Source of the DNA: Pegoplata infirma
Lineage: Eukaryota > Arthropoda > Insecta > Diptera > Anthomyiidae
Direction: 5' to 3'
NCBI GenBank assembly: GCA_963921195.1
Contig: OY992536.1
Location: 234,954,023-235,018,022, forward strand
DNA: 64,000 nt
Shown here: in pieces, positions 42,587-52,085 of the stretch
Position numbering within the stretch: position 1 is the stretch's first letter
Layout: each line of letters opens with the position of its first letter
Position numbers and translations under genes: made by a program
The notes under the pieces: generated by a model
Databases searched by the model: none
Told to the model about the DNA's origin: nothing
Seen by the model: the letters and a program-made list of their open reading frames with translations, nothing else

Positions 42587-42748
42587 AGTTATGGTGCTCC
42601 AGCTAAGGCGACATCATCCATTTATGGTGCTCCAGCTAAGGCGACATCATCCAGTTATGGTGCTCCAGCCAAGGCGACATCATCCAGTTATGGTGCTTCA
42701 GCTAAGGCGACATCATCCAGTTATGGTGCTCCAGCTAAGGCGACATCA
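42587..42748 (+). repeat. Second gene-derived minisatellite block at the array edge
   Basis: Five 33-bp units (P,Ile,P with GCC-AAG,S,P), the same order as the last five units of copy 4. It follows copy 14's own four-unit block after only ~106 bp of motif sequence, so two minisatellites sit in one damaged unit. Sense orientation, same strand as the gene at 55.3 kb. Confidence 0.92.
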
Positions 42749-43186
42749 TGTGCAGAACTCAAAAGTGGGGACATCAGATAGTTATGCTGCAAAAATGAAA
42801 AACAATTATGCTGCAAAAAACAAGATTATGCTGCAAAAAAAAATAGAAATTATGCTGCATTTTTTAAAATAAATTAATAAATAAAGGTAATTTAAAATTT
42901 TTTTAAAAATGCCAAAATTTAAAGAATTTTAAGAGAAAAATTACAAAAATAACTAACAAAAAAATAAACTCGTCAAAAATGGTTAAAAAATTTTTCAAAA
43001 AATTTCAATTGAAAATTTTCAAACTATTTTTAAATTTTTTAGTTATATTATTTTATTTGCTTATAAAAAATATCATTTTTAAATTTGCCCACACAGAAAA
43101 TAATGTCGTATGTTTTATTTTAATTCAAATTTTAATTGGTTTTTAATTTAATATTAATTAAATTTTAAATTAATTGTTTAATTAAT
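42749..43186 (-). mobile_element. Left part of a reversed foldback element
   Basis: From TGTGCAGAACTC onward this is the reverse complement of the right arm and centre of the foldback element seen in every array unit (compare 41880-42310). It has lost the outer GTCGACTTTATAAGGA. Together with 51457-51789 it makes one complete reversed element split by the insert 43187-51330. Its last 126 bp (43061-43186) reappear at 51331-51456. Confidence 0.85.
43061..43186 (+). repeat. 126-bp direct repeat, left copy
   Basis: Matches 51331-51456 at 125 of 126 positions by eye. Both differ from the array units in the same way (CGTATGTTTT and AATTCAAATT), so they share a history apart from the array. They bracket the 8.1-kb insert. 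Confidence 0.9.
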
Positions 43187-43244
43187 CTTACAAAAATAAG
43201 TGAAAAAAGAACTTCTAATTTAGAAGTTCTAAATCACCAAATAA

Positions 43245-43434
43245 AAACAAGTAAGAAAATTATAGTCGGTCAAGACCGACCATATAATACCCTACACCAG
43301 AGTTTCCCGGAAAATGGGTCCCGGAAAAAGGGTCTCTTGGACCTATTATATCTATATTTTGTCAAATCTTTAATAAGTGTAAAAAACCACTCACAAATCA
43401 AATTTGAGTGAAATTGGCTTCTATATGTTAACAA
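43245..43434 (-). mobile_element. mini-me/DINE-like element, hairpin-end fragment
   Basis: Begins AAACAAGTAAG, followed by the hairpin GTCGGTC-AA-GACCGAC (43265-43280) and ATACCCTACACCA (43287-43299), the same layout as the complete copy at 59332-60179. It stops at 43434 where the Helitron enters and resumes at 50372. On the minus strand the end reads hairpin then ...CTTACTTGTTT, which resembles a Helitron-like 3' end. Confidence 0.8.
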
Positions 43435-43436
43435 CT

Positions 43437-43470
43437 AGCTAACTCGCCCGGTACTTCGTTACCGGTTAGC
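43437..43470 (-). other. Helitron 3'-terminal hairpin
   Basis: CCGGTA (43448-43453) pairs with TACCGG (43460-43465) around a 6-base loop, with a flanking AGCTAA/TTAGCT pair outside. On the minus strand the hairpin precedes the terminal CTAG by about ten bases. Confidence 0.88.
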
Positions 43471-43699
43471 TGTAAAAAAAAAACAACTTTATTACTTCAA
43501 ATTGTTATTAATTTTTAATTAAACATAAAAATTGTTAGTTTCGACCTTTAAAATATTATATTTTGAGTAGATTTAAAGTAGCAAAAAAATTTATTTTGGC
43601 GAAACGATCTCATAGTTCAAACTTTAAGTTTCAAGGAACATTAGTGCACAAGGAACAATATGTACCAAATTGAAGCGAAAATTCAAAAATGTATTTTCC

Positions 43700-46600
43700 C
43701 AGAATGTAATTTCCGCGAGTGGATCGTAAAGTACCAATTTTAAGTATCTCTACTTTCTCCTTTTTTCCCCATTAGAAGCAGAATTTTCATAAAAGTACTT
43801 ATTTTATAATGTTATTTCCGCGAAAGGATCGTACAGTCCAAATTTCAAGTATCTAGGACCATTAATTCAGCAAATACAAAATTGCCCTACTTTCCCCATT
43901 TTCCCCCTTAGAAGCAGAATTTTCTAAAAAAAGTGCTTCTTCCAGAATGTTATTTCCGCGAGAGGATCGTACAGTTCAAAACTCAAGTATCTAGGACCAT
44001 TAGTTCAGCAGATACAAAATTTCCCTACTTTCCCCCTTTTCCACCTATAAAACAAAATTTTCAAAAAAGTACTTCTTTCAGAATGTTTTTTCCGCGAGAG
44101 GATCGTACACTCCAAATTTCAAGTATCTAGGACCGTTGTTCAGCAGATACAAAATTGCCCTAATTTCCCCCCTTTTTCCCCGTAGAAGCGAAATTTTCAA
44201 AAAAGTACTTCCATTAGAATGTTGTTTCCGCAAGAGGATTCAAATTTCAAATTTGCCCTACTTTCCCTTTTTTTTCCCCCATAGAAGCAGATTTTTTCAA
44301 AAAAGTACTTCTTCCAGAATGTTACTTCCGCGAGAGGATCGTACAGTCCAAACTTCAATATCTAGGACCATTAGTTCAGCAGATACAAAATTGCCCTTCT
44401 TTTCCCCTTTAAAAAGTAATTTTCAAAAAAGTACTTCTTTCAATATGTTATTTCCGCGAGATGATCCTATATTGCAAATGTCATGTTTTTAAGACCATTA
44501 GTTTAAAATTTACCAAATTGCCCTATTTTCCCCTCTTAGCCCTCCTTAAAACCAAAATTTCCAAAAAGTGTATTTTTCAAAAAATTATTTCCGCGAGAGG
44601 ATCAAATCTTAAAGTTTTTGTTCAGAAGATACAAAATTTTCCCCCTTCTACTTTTTTCAAGATGTTTTTTTTGCGAGATGATCCTAGATCCAAATTTCAA
44701 GTTTCTGGAACCATTTGTTTAAAAGATAAATAATGTACCGATTTTCCCTATTTCCGCCACTTTTCTACCGTGGAGGAGGAATTTTTCAAACAATATTCTT
44801 CTCGTTTCCGCGAGAGGATCCTAAAGACCAAACTTCACGTTTCTGGGACCATTTGTTCAGAAGATAAAAAATTTACCGATTTTCCCTATTTTCTCCTTTT
44901 GCCGCCCTCGGAGGCGGAATTTTCAAAAAAATATTGTTTTCCGCATGTTAATTCCACGAGAGGATCCTAGAGTCCAAATTTCAAGTTTCTGGGACCATTT
45001 GTCCAGAAGATGAAAAATGTACCAATTTGCACTATTTTCCCCACCTTGGAGGCGGATTTTTTAAAAAAATATTTTTTTAGTTTTTTTTTCGCGAGATTAT
45101 CATAGAGTCCAAATTTCAAGTTTCTAAAACTATTAGCTCAAAAGATACAAAATCCCCCAAAGGGCCCTACTTTCTCCTTTTTCCCCCTTAGAAGTGGAGT
45201 TTTAAAAAAAGTTATTTTCGCGAAAGGATCGTTCAGTTCAAATTTCAAGAATCTAGGACCATTAGTTCAGCAGATTCAAAATTGCCCATCGTTCAGTCAA
45301 ATTTCAAGTATCTAGAACTATTAGTTCAGCAGATACAAAATTGCCCTACCTTCCCCGTTTTCCCCCTTGAAATCGGAATTTTCAAAAAAAGTACTTCTTT
45401 CAGAATGTTAATTCCAAGAGAGAGGATCGTGCAGTCTAAATTTCAAGTATCTAGGATCATTAGTTCAGCAGATACAGAATTGCCTTACTTTCCACCTTTT
45501 CCCCCTTTAGAAGGAGAACTTTCAAAAAAGTACTTCTTCTAGAATGTTCTTTCCGCGAGAGGATCGTACAGTCCAAACTTCAAGTACGTAGGACTATTAG
45601 TTCAGCAGATTCAAAATTGCTCTACTTTCTCACTTTTCCCCCCATAGAAGCAGAATTGAAAAAAAGCACTTCTTTTAGAATATTATATCCGCTAGATGAT
45701 TGTACAGTTAAATTTTAAGTATCGAGGACCTTTTTCCCCCCTTAAAAGTAGAGTTTTCAAAAAAGTACTTCCTTGAGAATGTTATTTCCGCGAGAGGATC
45801 GTACAGTCCAAATTTCAAGTATATAGGACCATTATTTCAGCAGATACACAATTGTCCTACTTTTCCCCTTTTTCCCACTCAAAATCGGAATATTTAAAAA
45901 AGGTATTTCTTTCATCTTTCAGAATGTTATTTCGCGAAAAGATGGTACAGTCCAAATTTCAAGTCTCACGGACCATTAGTTCAGCAGATACAAAATTGCC
46001 TACTTTCCCCTTTTTCCCTCTTAGAGGCTGAATTTTCCAAAAAGTCCTCCATTCGAATTTTATTTCCGCGAGAGGATCGTGCAGTCCAATTTTCAAGTAT
46101 CTAGGACTATTTGTTCAGCAGATACAAAATTATCCTACTTTCCCCTTTTTCCCTCTTAAAAGAAGAATTTTTAAAAACGCATTTCTTTCCGAATGTTGTT
46201 TCCGCGGGAGGATCGTACAGTCCAATTTTCAAGTATCTAGGACCATTAGTTCAGCAGATTCAAATTTGCTCTATTTTCCCATCTTTTCCCCCTTAAAAGA
46301 GGAATTTTTAGAAAAGTATTCCTTTCCGAATGTTATTTCCGCGGGAGGATCGTACAGTCCAATTTCAAGTATCTAGGACCATTACTTTAGCATATACAAA
46401 ACTGCACTACTTTCCCCCTTTGTCCCCCTTAAAAACGAAATTTTCAAAAAAGTAATTCTTTTAGAATGTTATTGCCGCGATATGATCCCATATTCCAAAT
46501 CTCATGTTTCTAAGACCATTAGTTTAAAGTTTAGCAAATTGCCCTTTTTTCCCCCTTTTGGGCCTCCTTAAAACCAAAATTCTCAAAAAAGAAATTTTTA

Positions 46601-48520
46601 AAAAAATAATTTCCGCGAGAGCATACAGATTCAAAATTTCAAGTTTGTTCAGAAGATACAAAATTTCCCTATTAAACCCCTTCTACCCCCCTTATAAAAG
46701 GATTTTTTAAAAAATTTACAAAATGTTTTTTCCGCGAGAGGATCATAGAGTTAAAATTTCAAGTTTCTGGGACCATTCGTTTAGCAGATACGAAATTGCC
46801 CTTCTTTCCCCATTTTTCCCCCCTTAAAAACGAATTTTCAAAAAAGTACTTCTTTTCGAATGTTATTTTCGGGATAGGATTGTACAGTTCAAATTTAAAG
46901 TATCTAGGACCATTAGTTCAGCAGATACAAAATTGTTTTTCTTTAACAATGTTATTTCCGCGAGAGGATCGTTCAGTTGAAATTTCAAGAATCTAAGACC
47001 ATGAGTTCAGCAGATTCAAAATTACCCCACTCACCCCCTTTTCCCCCCGGAATTTTCAAAAAGTACTTCATTTAGAATATTATTTCCGCGAGAGGATTGT
47101 ACAGTTCAAATTTCAAGTATCTAGGACCATAAGTACAGCAGATACAAAATTGCCCTACTTTCCCCCTTTTTCCCCGTAGAAGCGGAATTTTTGAAAAAGT
47201 TCTTTTTTAAGAATGTTATTTTCGCGAAAGGGTTGTACAGTTCAAATTTTAAGTATAAAGGAGCATTAGTTCAGCAGATTCAAAATTGCCCTACTTTCCC
47301 CATTTTCCCCTAGAATTTTGAAAAAGGACTTCCTATAGAATGTTATTTCCGCGAGAGGATCGTTCACTCCAAATTTCAAGTATCTAGGACCATATTTTCA
47401 GCAGATAGAAAATTGCCCTACCTTCCCCTTTTTCCCCCACTAAAGCGGAATTTTCACAAAAGTACTTTTTTTAGAATGTTATTTCCGAGAGAGGATCTTG
47501 CAGTCCACGCGAGAGGATCGTGCAGTCCTATTTGTTCAAAAAGTACTTCTTTCAGACAGTTATTTCCGCGAGAGGATCGTACAGTCCAAATTTCAAGGAT
47601 CTACGACCATTAGTTCACCAGACACAAAACAACCCTACTTTCCCCATTTTTCCCCCTTAGAAGCGAAATTTTCAAAATAGAACTTTCTTCACAATGTTAT
47701 TTTCGCGAAGGATCCCATAGTCAAAATTTTTAAGTTTCTGCGAAAATTAGTTCAGAACATACAAAGTGTACCAAATTATCCTATTATCCCCCTTTTTACC
47801 ACCCTAGAAGCGGAATTTAAAAAAAAAACTTTGTTTCAGAATGTTTTTCCGCGAGAGGATCTTATAGTCCAAACTTAAAGTTTCTAGGACCATTAGGTCA
47901 GAAAAAAAAGATATACCAAATTGCCCAATTTTCCCTCTTTTCCTTAGAAGTGTCTTTTTAAAAAAGTACTTTCTTCAGAATATTATTTCCGCGAGAGGAT
48001 CCTATAGTCCAAATTTCAGGTTTCTGGGACCATTAGTTCACAATATAGAAAATGTTCAAAATCGTCCTATTTCCCCCCTAAATTTGAATGAAAAATTTTC
48101 AAAAAATACTTTCTTCATTACATAATTTCCGCGAGAGGATCATATAGTCCAAATTTTTAAGTTTATAGGACCATTAGTTCAGAAGATACAAAATGTACCA
48201 GATTATCATATTTTCTCCCTTTTAACCCCCAAGGAACAGAATTAAAAAAAAAAAACTTTGTTTCAGAATGTTTTTTCCGTTAGAGGATCTTATAGTCCAA
48301 ACTTTAAGTTTCTAGGACCATTAGGTCAGAAAAAAATATACCAAATTGCCCAATTTTCCCCCTTTTCCTTAAAAATGTCTTTTTAAAAAAGTACTTTCTT
48401 CAGAATATTATTTCGGCGAGAGGATGCTATAGTTCAAATTTCAGGTTTCTGGGGCCATTAGTTCAGAAGATCGAAATGTTAAAAAATGTCCTATTTCCCC
48501 TTAAATTTAAGTGATTAAAT
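43700..48520. repeat. ~135-bp degenerate tandem repeats inside the Helitron
   Basis: Repeating order: TTTCCGCGAGAGGATC, GTACAGTCCAAATTTCAAG, TATCTAGGACCATTAG, TTCAGCAGATACAAAATTG, CCCTACTTTCCCCC, GAAGCGGAATTTTC, AAAAAGTACTTCTTTCAGAATG. TTCCGCG starts at 43711, 43816, 43954, 44090, 44326 and 44453 among others, so spacing is mostly 100-140 bp. Subtypes are visible: one with CAGCAGATAC, one with CAGAAGATAC and CTGGGACCATT. About 35 copies, strongly diverged, so older than the array at 115-42580. Confidence 0.9.
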
Positions 48521-49670
48521 CAATAAATTCCCAAAAATAAAAAATAAATGAGGATAAAAAAATTTAGTAAAAAATTTGAGTCAAAAATTAAGCGAAAAAA
48601 ATTTTGAGTAAAAAAAATTTGTAAAAAAAATTTGTAAAAAAAATTTGGGTGAAAACACCTTCTAAGTAAAAAATTTAAGTAAAAAAAAATTGAGTAAAAA
48701 ACTGAAGAATTAAATACAATTAGTGAAAAAAAAATTTTTAGTAAAAAAAAATTGAGTGAAAAAAAATTTTGAGTAAAAAAAAAATTTGAGTAAAAAAAAA
48801 TTTTGAGTGAAAAAAAATTTGTAAAAAAAAATTTTTAAAAAAAAAAATTTTGAGTTAAAAAAAATTTTGAGGGAAAAAATTTTAGTAAGAAAATGTTTTT
48901 TCCCTGAGAGGATACTAAAGTCCAAATAAAAAATTTTAAGTGAAAAAAAATTTGTAAAAAAAAAATTTTTGAGTGAAAAAAAATTTTGAGTAAAAAAAAT
49001 TTTGAGTGAAAAAAAATTTTGAGTAAAAAAAATTTTGAGTGAAAAAAAATTTTAAGTAAAAAAAATTTTTGAGTGAAAAAAAAATTTTGAGTTAAAAAAA
49101 AATTTTGAGTGAAAAAAAATTTGTAAAAAAAAATTTTTTAAAAAAAAAAAATTTGAGTGAAAAAAAATTTTGAGTGAAAAAATTTTAGTAAGAAAATGTT
49201 TTTTCCTTGAGAGGATAAAAAAAAATTTTGAGTAAAAAAAAAATTTGAGTAAAAAAAAAATTTTGAGTGAAAAAAAATTTGTAAAAAAAAATTTTTTAAA
49301 AAAAAAATTTTGAGTTAAAAAAAATTTTGAGGGAAAAAATTTTAGTAAGAAAATGTTTTTTCCCTGAGAGGATACTATAGTCCAAATAAAAAATTTTAAG
49401 TGAAAAAAAATTTGTAAAAAAAAAATTTTTGAGTGAAAAAAAATTTTGAGTAAAAAAAATTTTGAGTGAAAAAAAATTTTGAGTAAAAAAAATTTTGAGT
49501 GAAAAAAAATTTTAAGTAAAAAAAATTTTTAAGTGAAAAAAAAATTTTGAGTTAAAAAAAAATTTTGAGTGAAAAAAAATTTGTAAAAAAAAATTTTTTA
49601 AAAAAAAAATTTGAGTGAAAAAAAATTTTGAGTGAAAAAATTTTAGTAAGAAAATGTTTTTTCCTTGAGA
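48521..49670. repeat. (GAGTGAAAAAAAATTTT)n block within the Helitron
   Basis: Short repeats of GAGTAAAAAAAATTTT / GAGTGAAAAAAAATTTT with interspersed AAAATGTTTTTTCC-TGAGAGGAT pieces of the 135-bp repeat. A longer unit repeats: the segment near 48840-49130 recurs near 49310-49600 with the same internal order. This suggests local slippage followed by a ~470-bp duplication. Confidence 0.85.
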
Positions 49671-50371
49671 GGATACTATAGTCCAAATATCTAGTTTCTA
49701 GGACCATTTGTTCAAAATTCACCAAATTGCCCTATTTTCCCCCTTTTGTCCCCCTTAAAACCGGAATTTTAAAAAAAGTACTTTTTTCGAAATGTTATTT
49801 CCGCGAGAGTATCCTATATTCAAAATTTCAAGATTGTAGGACCATTAGTTCAGAAGATACAAAATGTACCAACTTGCCCTATTTTCCCCCTCCCCCCCAC
49901 CTTAGAAACGGAATTTTCAAAATATTACTTTTTCCAAAATTTTATTTCCGCGAGAGGGTCCTAGACTTCAAATTTCAAGTTTCTGGGACCATTTGTTTAG
50001 AATATAAAAAATGTACCAATTTGCCCTATTTTCCCCTTTTTCCCCCCTTGGAGGCGGAATTTTCCAAAAATATTTTTTTCGAAATTTTATTTCCGCGAGA
50101 GGATCCTAGAGTTCAAATTTGAAGTTTCTAGGACTATTAGTTTAAAAGATACAAAATCCCCCAAAGAGCCCTATTTTCCCCCTTTTGCCCCCTTTAGAAT
50201 CGGAATTTTCAAAAATCCCTTCTTAGTGGGTGGTTTTGTCGGGAGCCGAACCTACATTCCAAATTTCAAGTCTCTAGCTTCAGCGGTTTGGGCTGGGCGA
50301 TGATTATTGCCAATCAGTCAGTCAGTCAGTCAATCAGTCAGTCAGCCACCACACTCTTTTATATATATAGA
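49671..50371 (-). repeat. Helitron 5'-side repeats and terminus
   Basis: Four to five more ~135-bp units (TTCCGCGAGAG near 49799, 49946 and 50091) are followed by a changed last unit with GTCGGGAGCCGAACC. Then come CAGCGGTTTGGGCTGGGCGATG, a run of CAGT tetranucleotides (50316-50345) and CTCTTTTATATATATAGA, the inverse of the 5' TCTATATATATAAAAGAG. Confidence 0.85.
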
Positions 50372-51017
50372 TAACCGCTTTAACTGAATATCGGGCGAAA
50401 TTTTCACATGGGGCCTAAGTCCAAAACTGATCCGATAATAATCAGATTTGATAAGGTACGCGTTTAACATACACAAACAAAATTTTAATTAAATTTTTTT
50501 CTATTTTCATGAAATTTGAGAGATTTGTGTGAAAATCGGGAAGGTGGTTTGTATGGGGGCTACAAGAAGAACTGGTCCGATTTCTTTAAAATTCGAAATG
50601 GCTATTTGTGAAGACAAAACATGTTTACATGCCAAATTTCAAGAAGATACCTATTATGTTACGGCTATTAGGGTCATTTGAGCCAAACCTAAGGAGGACC
50701 TTTGTATGGGGGCTAGGTCTTAATATGGACCGATTTTCTCCAATTTCAATAGGCTTCGTCCTTGGACCAAAAGAGGCTTAAGTTTCAAATTTCAAGTCAA
50801 TTGATAAAAAATTGCGACCTGTATCGTGTTTACACCGTTTACATGGACAGACAGACGGACGGACGGACGGACGGACGGACATCGCTAAATCGACTCAAAA
50901 AGTGATTCTGAGTCGATCGGTATACTAAAAGGTGGTTCTAGGACCAATATTTCGGGTAGTTACAAACATCAGCACAAACTCATTATACCCTGTACCACAG
51001 TGTGGTGTAGGGTATAA
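50372..51017 (-). mobile_element. mini-me/DINE-like element, main part
   Basis: Continues the fragment at 43245-43434 and parallels 59523-60179 closely. It contains the (GGAC)n tract at about 50850-50880 followed by ATCGCTAAATCGACTC, and ends with the imperfect hairpin ATACCCTGTACCAC...GTGGTGTAGGGTAT (50986-51016). TGGTGTAGGGTAT (51003-51015) is the inverse of 43287-43299. No protein coding. Confidence 0.85.
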
Positions 51018-51330
51018 TGACATAATCACACCCAAAATGCCAAGAAATATGTACTTCTAAAGAAGTGATGAAAAAAGTGCTTCCAAAAGGTCAAGTTATA
51101 TTAACATCCGGATCACTACTTTAGAAGTTGTGATAAAAACACTAGTGATATATGTTATACTTAATTGTCAATCTTTGATCGCCACTGAAAAGTGGCGATA
51201 AAAAGAACATACTTTGTGTGTCACGCCCATATTAAATTCATCAATGTTTCAGTTGAAGAAGAAGTACATCTGGTTCATAAGTTGTGGTAAATTTTGTAGT
51301 GAATGGTAAGCTCTTTTTTTGCTGGGTTGT
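51018..51330. other. Unique spacer with a 9-bp GAAA-loop hairpin
   Basis: No gene. ATCGCCACT (51178-51186) and AGTGGCGAT (51191-51199) form a perfect stem closed by the loop GAAA. Other small pieces: CTTCTAAAGAAG near 51041 and CTACTTTAGAAG near 51116. The right end TTTGCTGGGT abuts the 126-bp repeat. Confidence 0.6.
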
Positions 51331-51456
51331 TTATAAAAAATATCATTTTTAAATTTGCCCACACAGAAAATAATGTCGTATGTTTTATTTTAATTCAAAT
51401 TTTAATTGTTTTTTAATTTAATATTAATTAAATTTTAAATTAATTGTTTAATTAAT
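51331..51456 (+). repeat. 126-bp direct repeat, right copy
   Basis: Partner of 43061-43186, with one mismatch (near 51399). It continues without a break into the rest of the reversed foldback element. Confidence 0.9.
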
Positions 51457-51789
51457 TTTTTTATTTTATTTTAATTAAGATTTTAATTGTTTTCAAATTT
51501 AAAAGTGGTGAAAATTTTTATTTTTCAATCGAAATTTTTTTCAAAAATTTTTTAACCATTTTTGGCAAGTTTATTTTTGTGTTAGTTAATTTTGTAATTT
51601 TTGTTTTAAAATTCTTTAAATTTTGGCATTTTTAAAAAAAATTTTCATTAAACTTTTTTTTTTAAAAATTCTTGTTTTTTGCAGCATAATTTTTATTTTT
51701 TTTGCAGCATAATCTTTTTTTTTGCAGCATAATTGTTTTTCATTTTTGCAGCTTAACTTTCTGATGTCCCCACTTTTGAGTTCTGCACA
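51457..51789 (-). mobile_element. Right part of the reversed foldback element
   Basis: Reverse complement of the left half of the array's foldback element: TTTTAATTAAGATTTTAATTG, then GCAGCATAA motifs, ending GAGTTCTGCACA. It connects directly to the antisense minisatellite at 51790. Confidence 0.85.
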
Positions 51790-51918
51790 TGATGTCGCCT
51801 TAGCTGGAGCACCATAACTGGATGATGTCGCCTTAGCTGGAGCACCATAACTGGATGATGTCGCCTTAGCTGAAGCACCATAACTGGATGATGTCGCCTT
51901 AGCTGGAGCACCATAACC
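51790..51918 (-). repeat. Antisense gene-derived minisatellite, 4 units
   Basis: On the minus strand four 33-bp units read YGAPAKATSS with variants P,S,P,P and join TGTGCAGAACTC as in the array. It lies inverted relative to the sense block 42587-42748, with the reversed foldback element between them. An open frame of 126 codons on the minus strand (51616-51996) runs through it and begins in the motif sequence; I regard it as fortuitous. Confidence 0.92.
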
Positions 51919-52085
51919 AAGGACGGTCGACTCTATATAATTGTTTTTCATTTTTGCAGCATAACTATCTGATGTCCCCACTTTTGAGTTCTGCACATCC
52001 TTATAAAGTCGACCGTCCTTTCAGTTAAGACATCATGTGCAGAACACAAAAGTGGGGACATCAGAAAGTTATGCTGCAAAAATGA
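51919..52085. repeat. Foldback end and a minisatellite-less junction
   Basis: Contains GCAGCATAACTATCTGATG ... CTTATAAAGTCGAC (the foldback right end, to ~52012), then the usual CGTCCTTTCAGTTAAGAC. Where the array has the 33-bp repeats, this copy goes straight to ATCATGTGCAG (TTAAGACATCAT, 52025-52036). Either an empty site before capture or a deletion between GAC repeats. The sequence ends near 52085 in non-repeat DNA. Confidence 0.8.

Larger units (their letters stand above)
43435..50371 (-). mobile_element. Non-autonomous Helitron, 6937 bp
   Basis: Read on the minus strand it starts TCTATATATATAAAAG and ends in a CCGGTA/TACCGG hairpin, about 10 bases, then CTAG, the Helitron hallmark. The host on either side (...GTTAACAA and TAACCGCTTT...) rejoins to match the uninterrupted element near 59510-59530, showing insertion between A and T without target duplication, as Helitrons do. 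It has no Rep/helicase reading frame; the body is ~135-bp tandem repeats plus an A-rich block. This resembles dipteran Helitron families with central tandem repeats. Open frames here such as 43933-44130 or 49727-50122 are translations of the repeat. Confidence 0.9.
43187..51330. mobile_element. 8.1-kb composite insert inside the reversed foldback element
   Basis: Content left to right: a short unique stretch with a palindrome (10-bp arms AGAACTTCTA/TAGAAGTTCT, 43208-43230), a mini-me-like element (43245-43434 and 50372-51017) interrupted by a Helitron (43435-50371), then ~310 bp of non-repeat sequence. The right end reads TTTTTTTGCTGGGT, resembling the end of a MITE, but no matching left end is seen. 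No coding gene inside. Confidence 0.8.

Noticed and set aside
43933..50122. Series of 60-131-codon frames with NFQKSTSF/FPRED-like text
   Set aside because: Translations of the ~135-bp Helitron repeat; frames break and shift at every unit.
51616..51996. Minus frame MQNSKVG...SYGAPAKATS as a fusion protein gene
   Set aside because: It starts in the satellite motif, crosses the antisense minisatellite and ends in AT-rich foldback sequence; no signal peptide, promoter or conserved partner.
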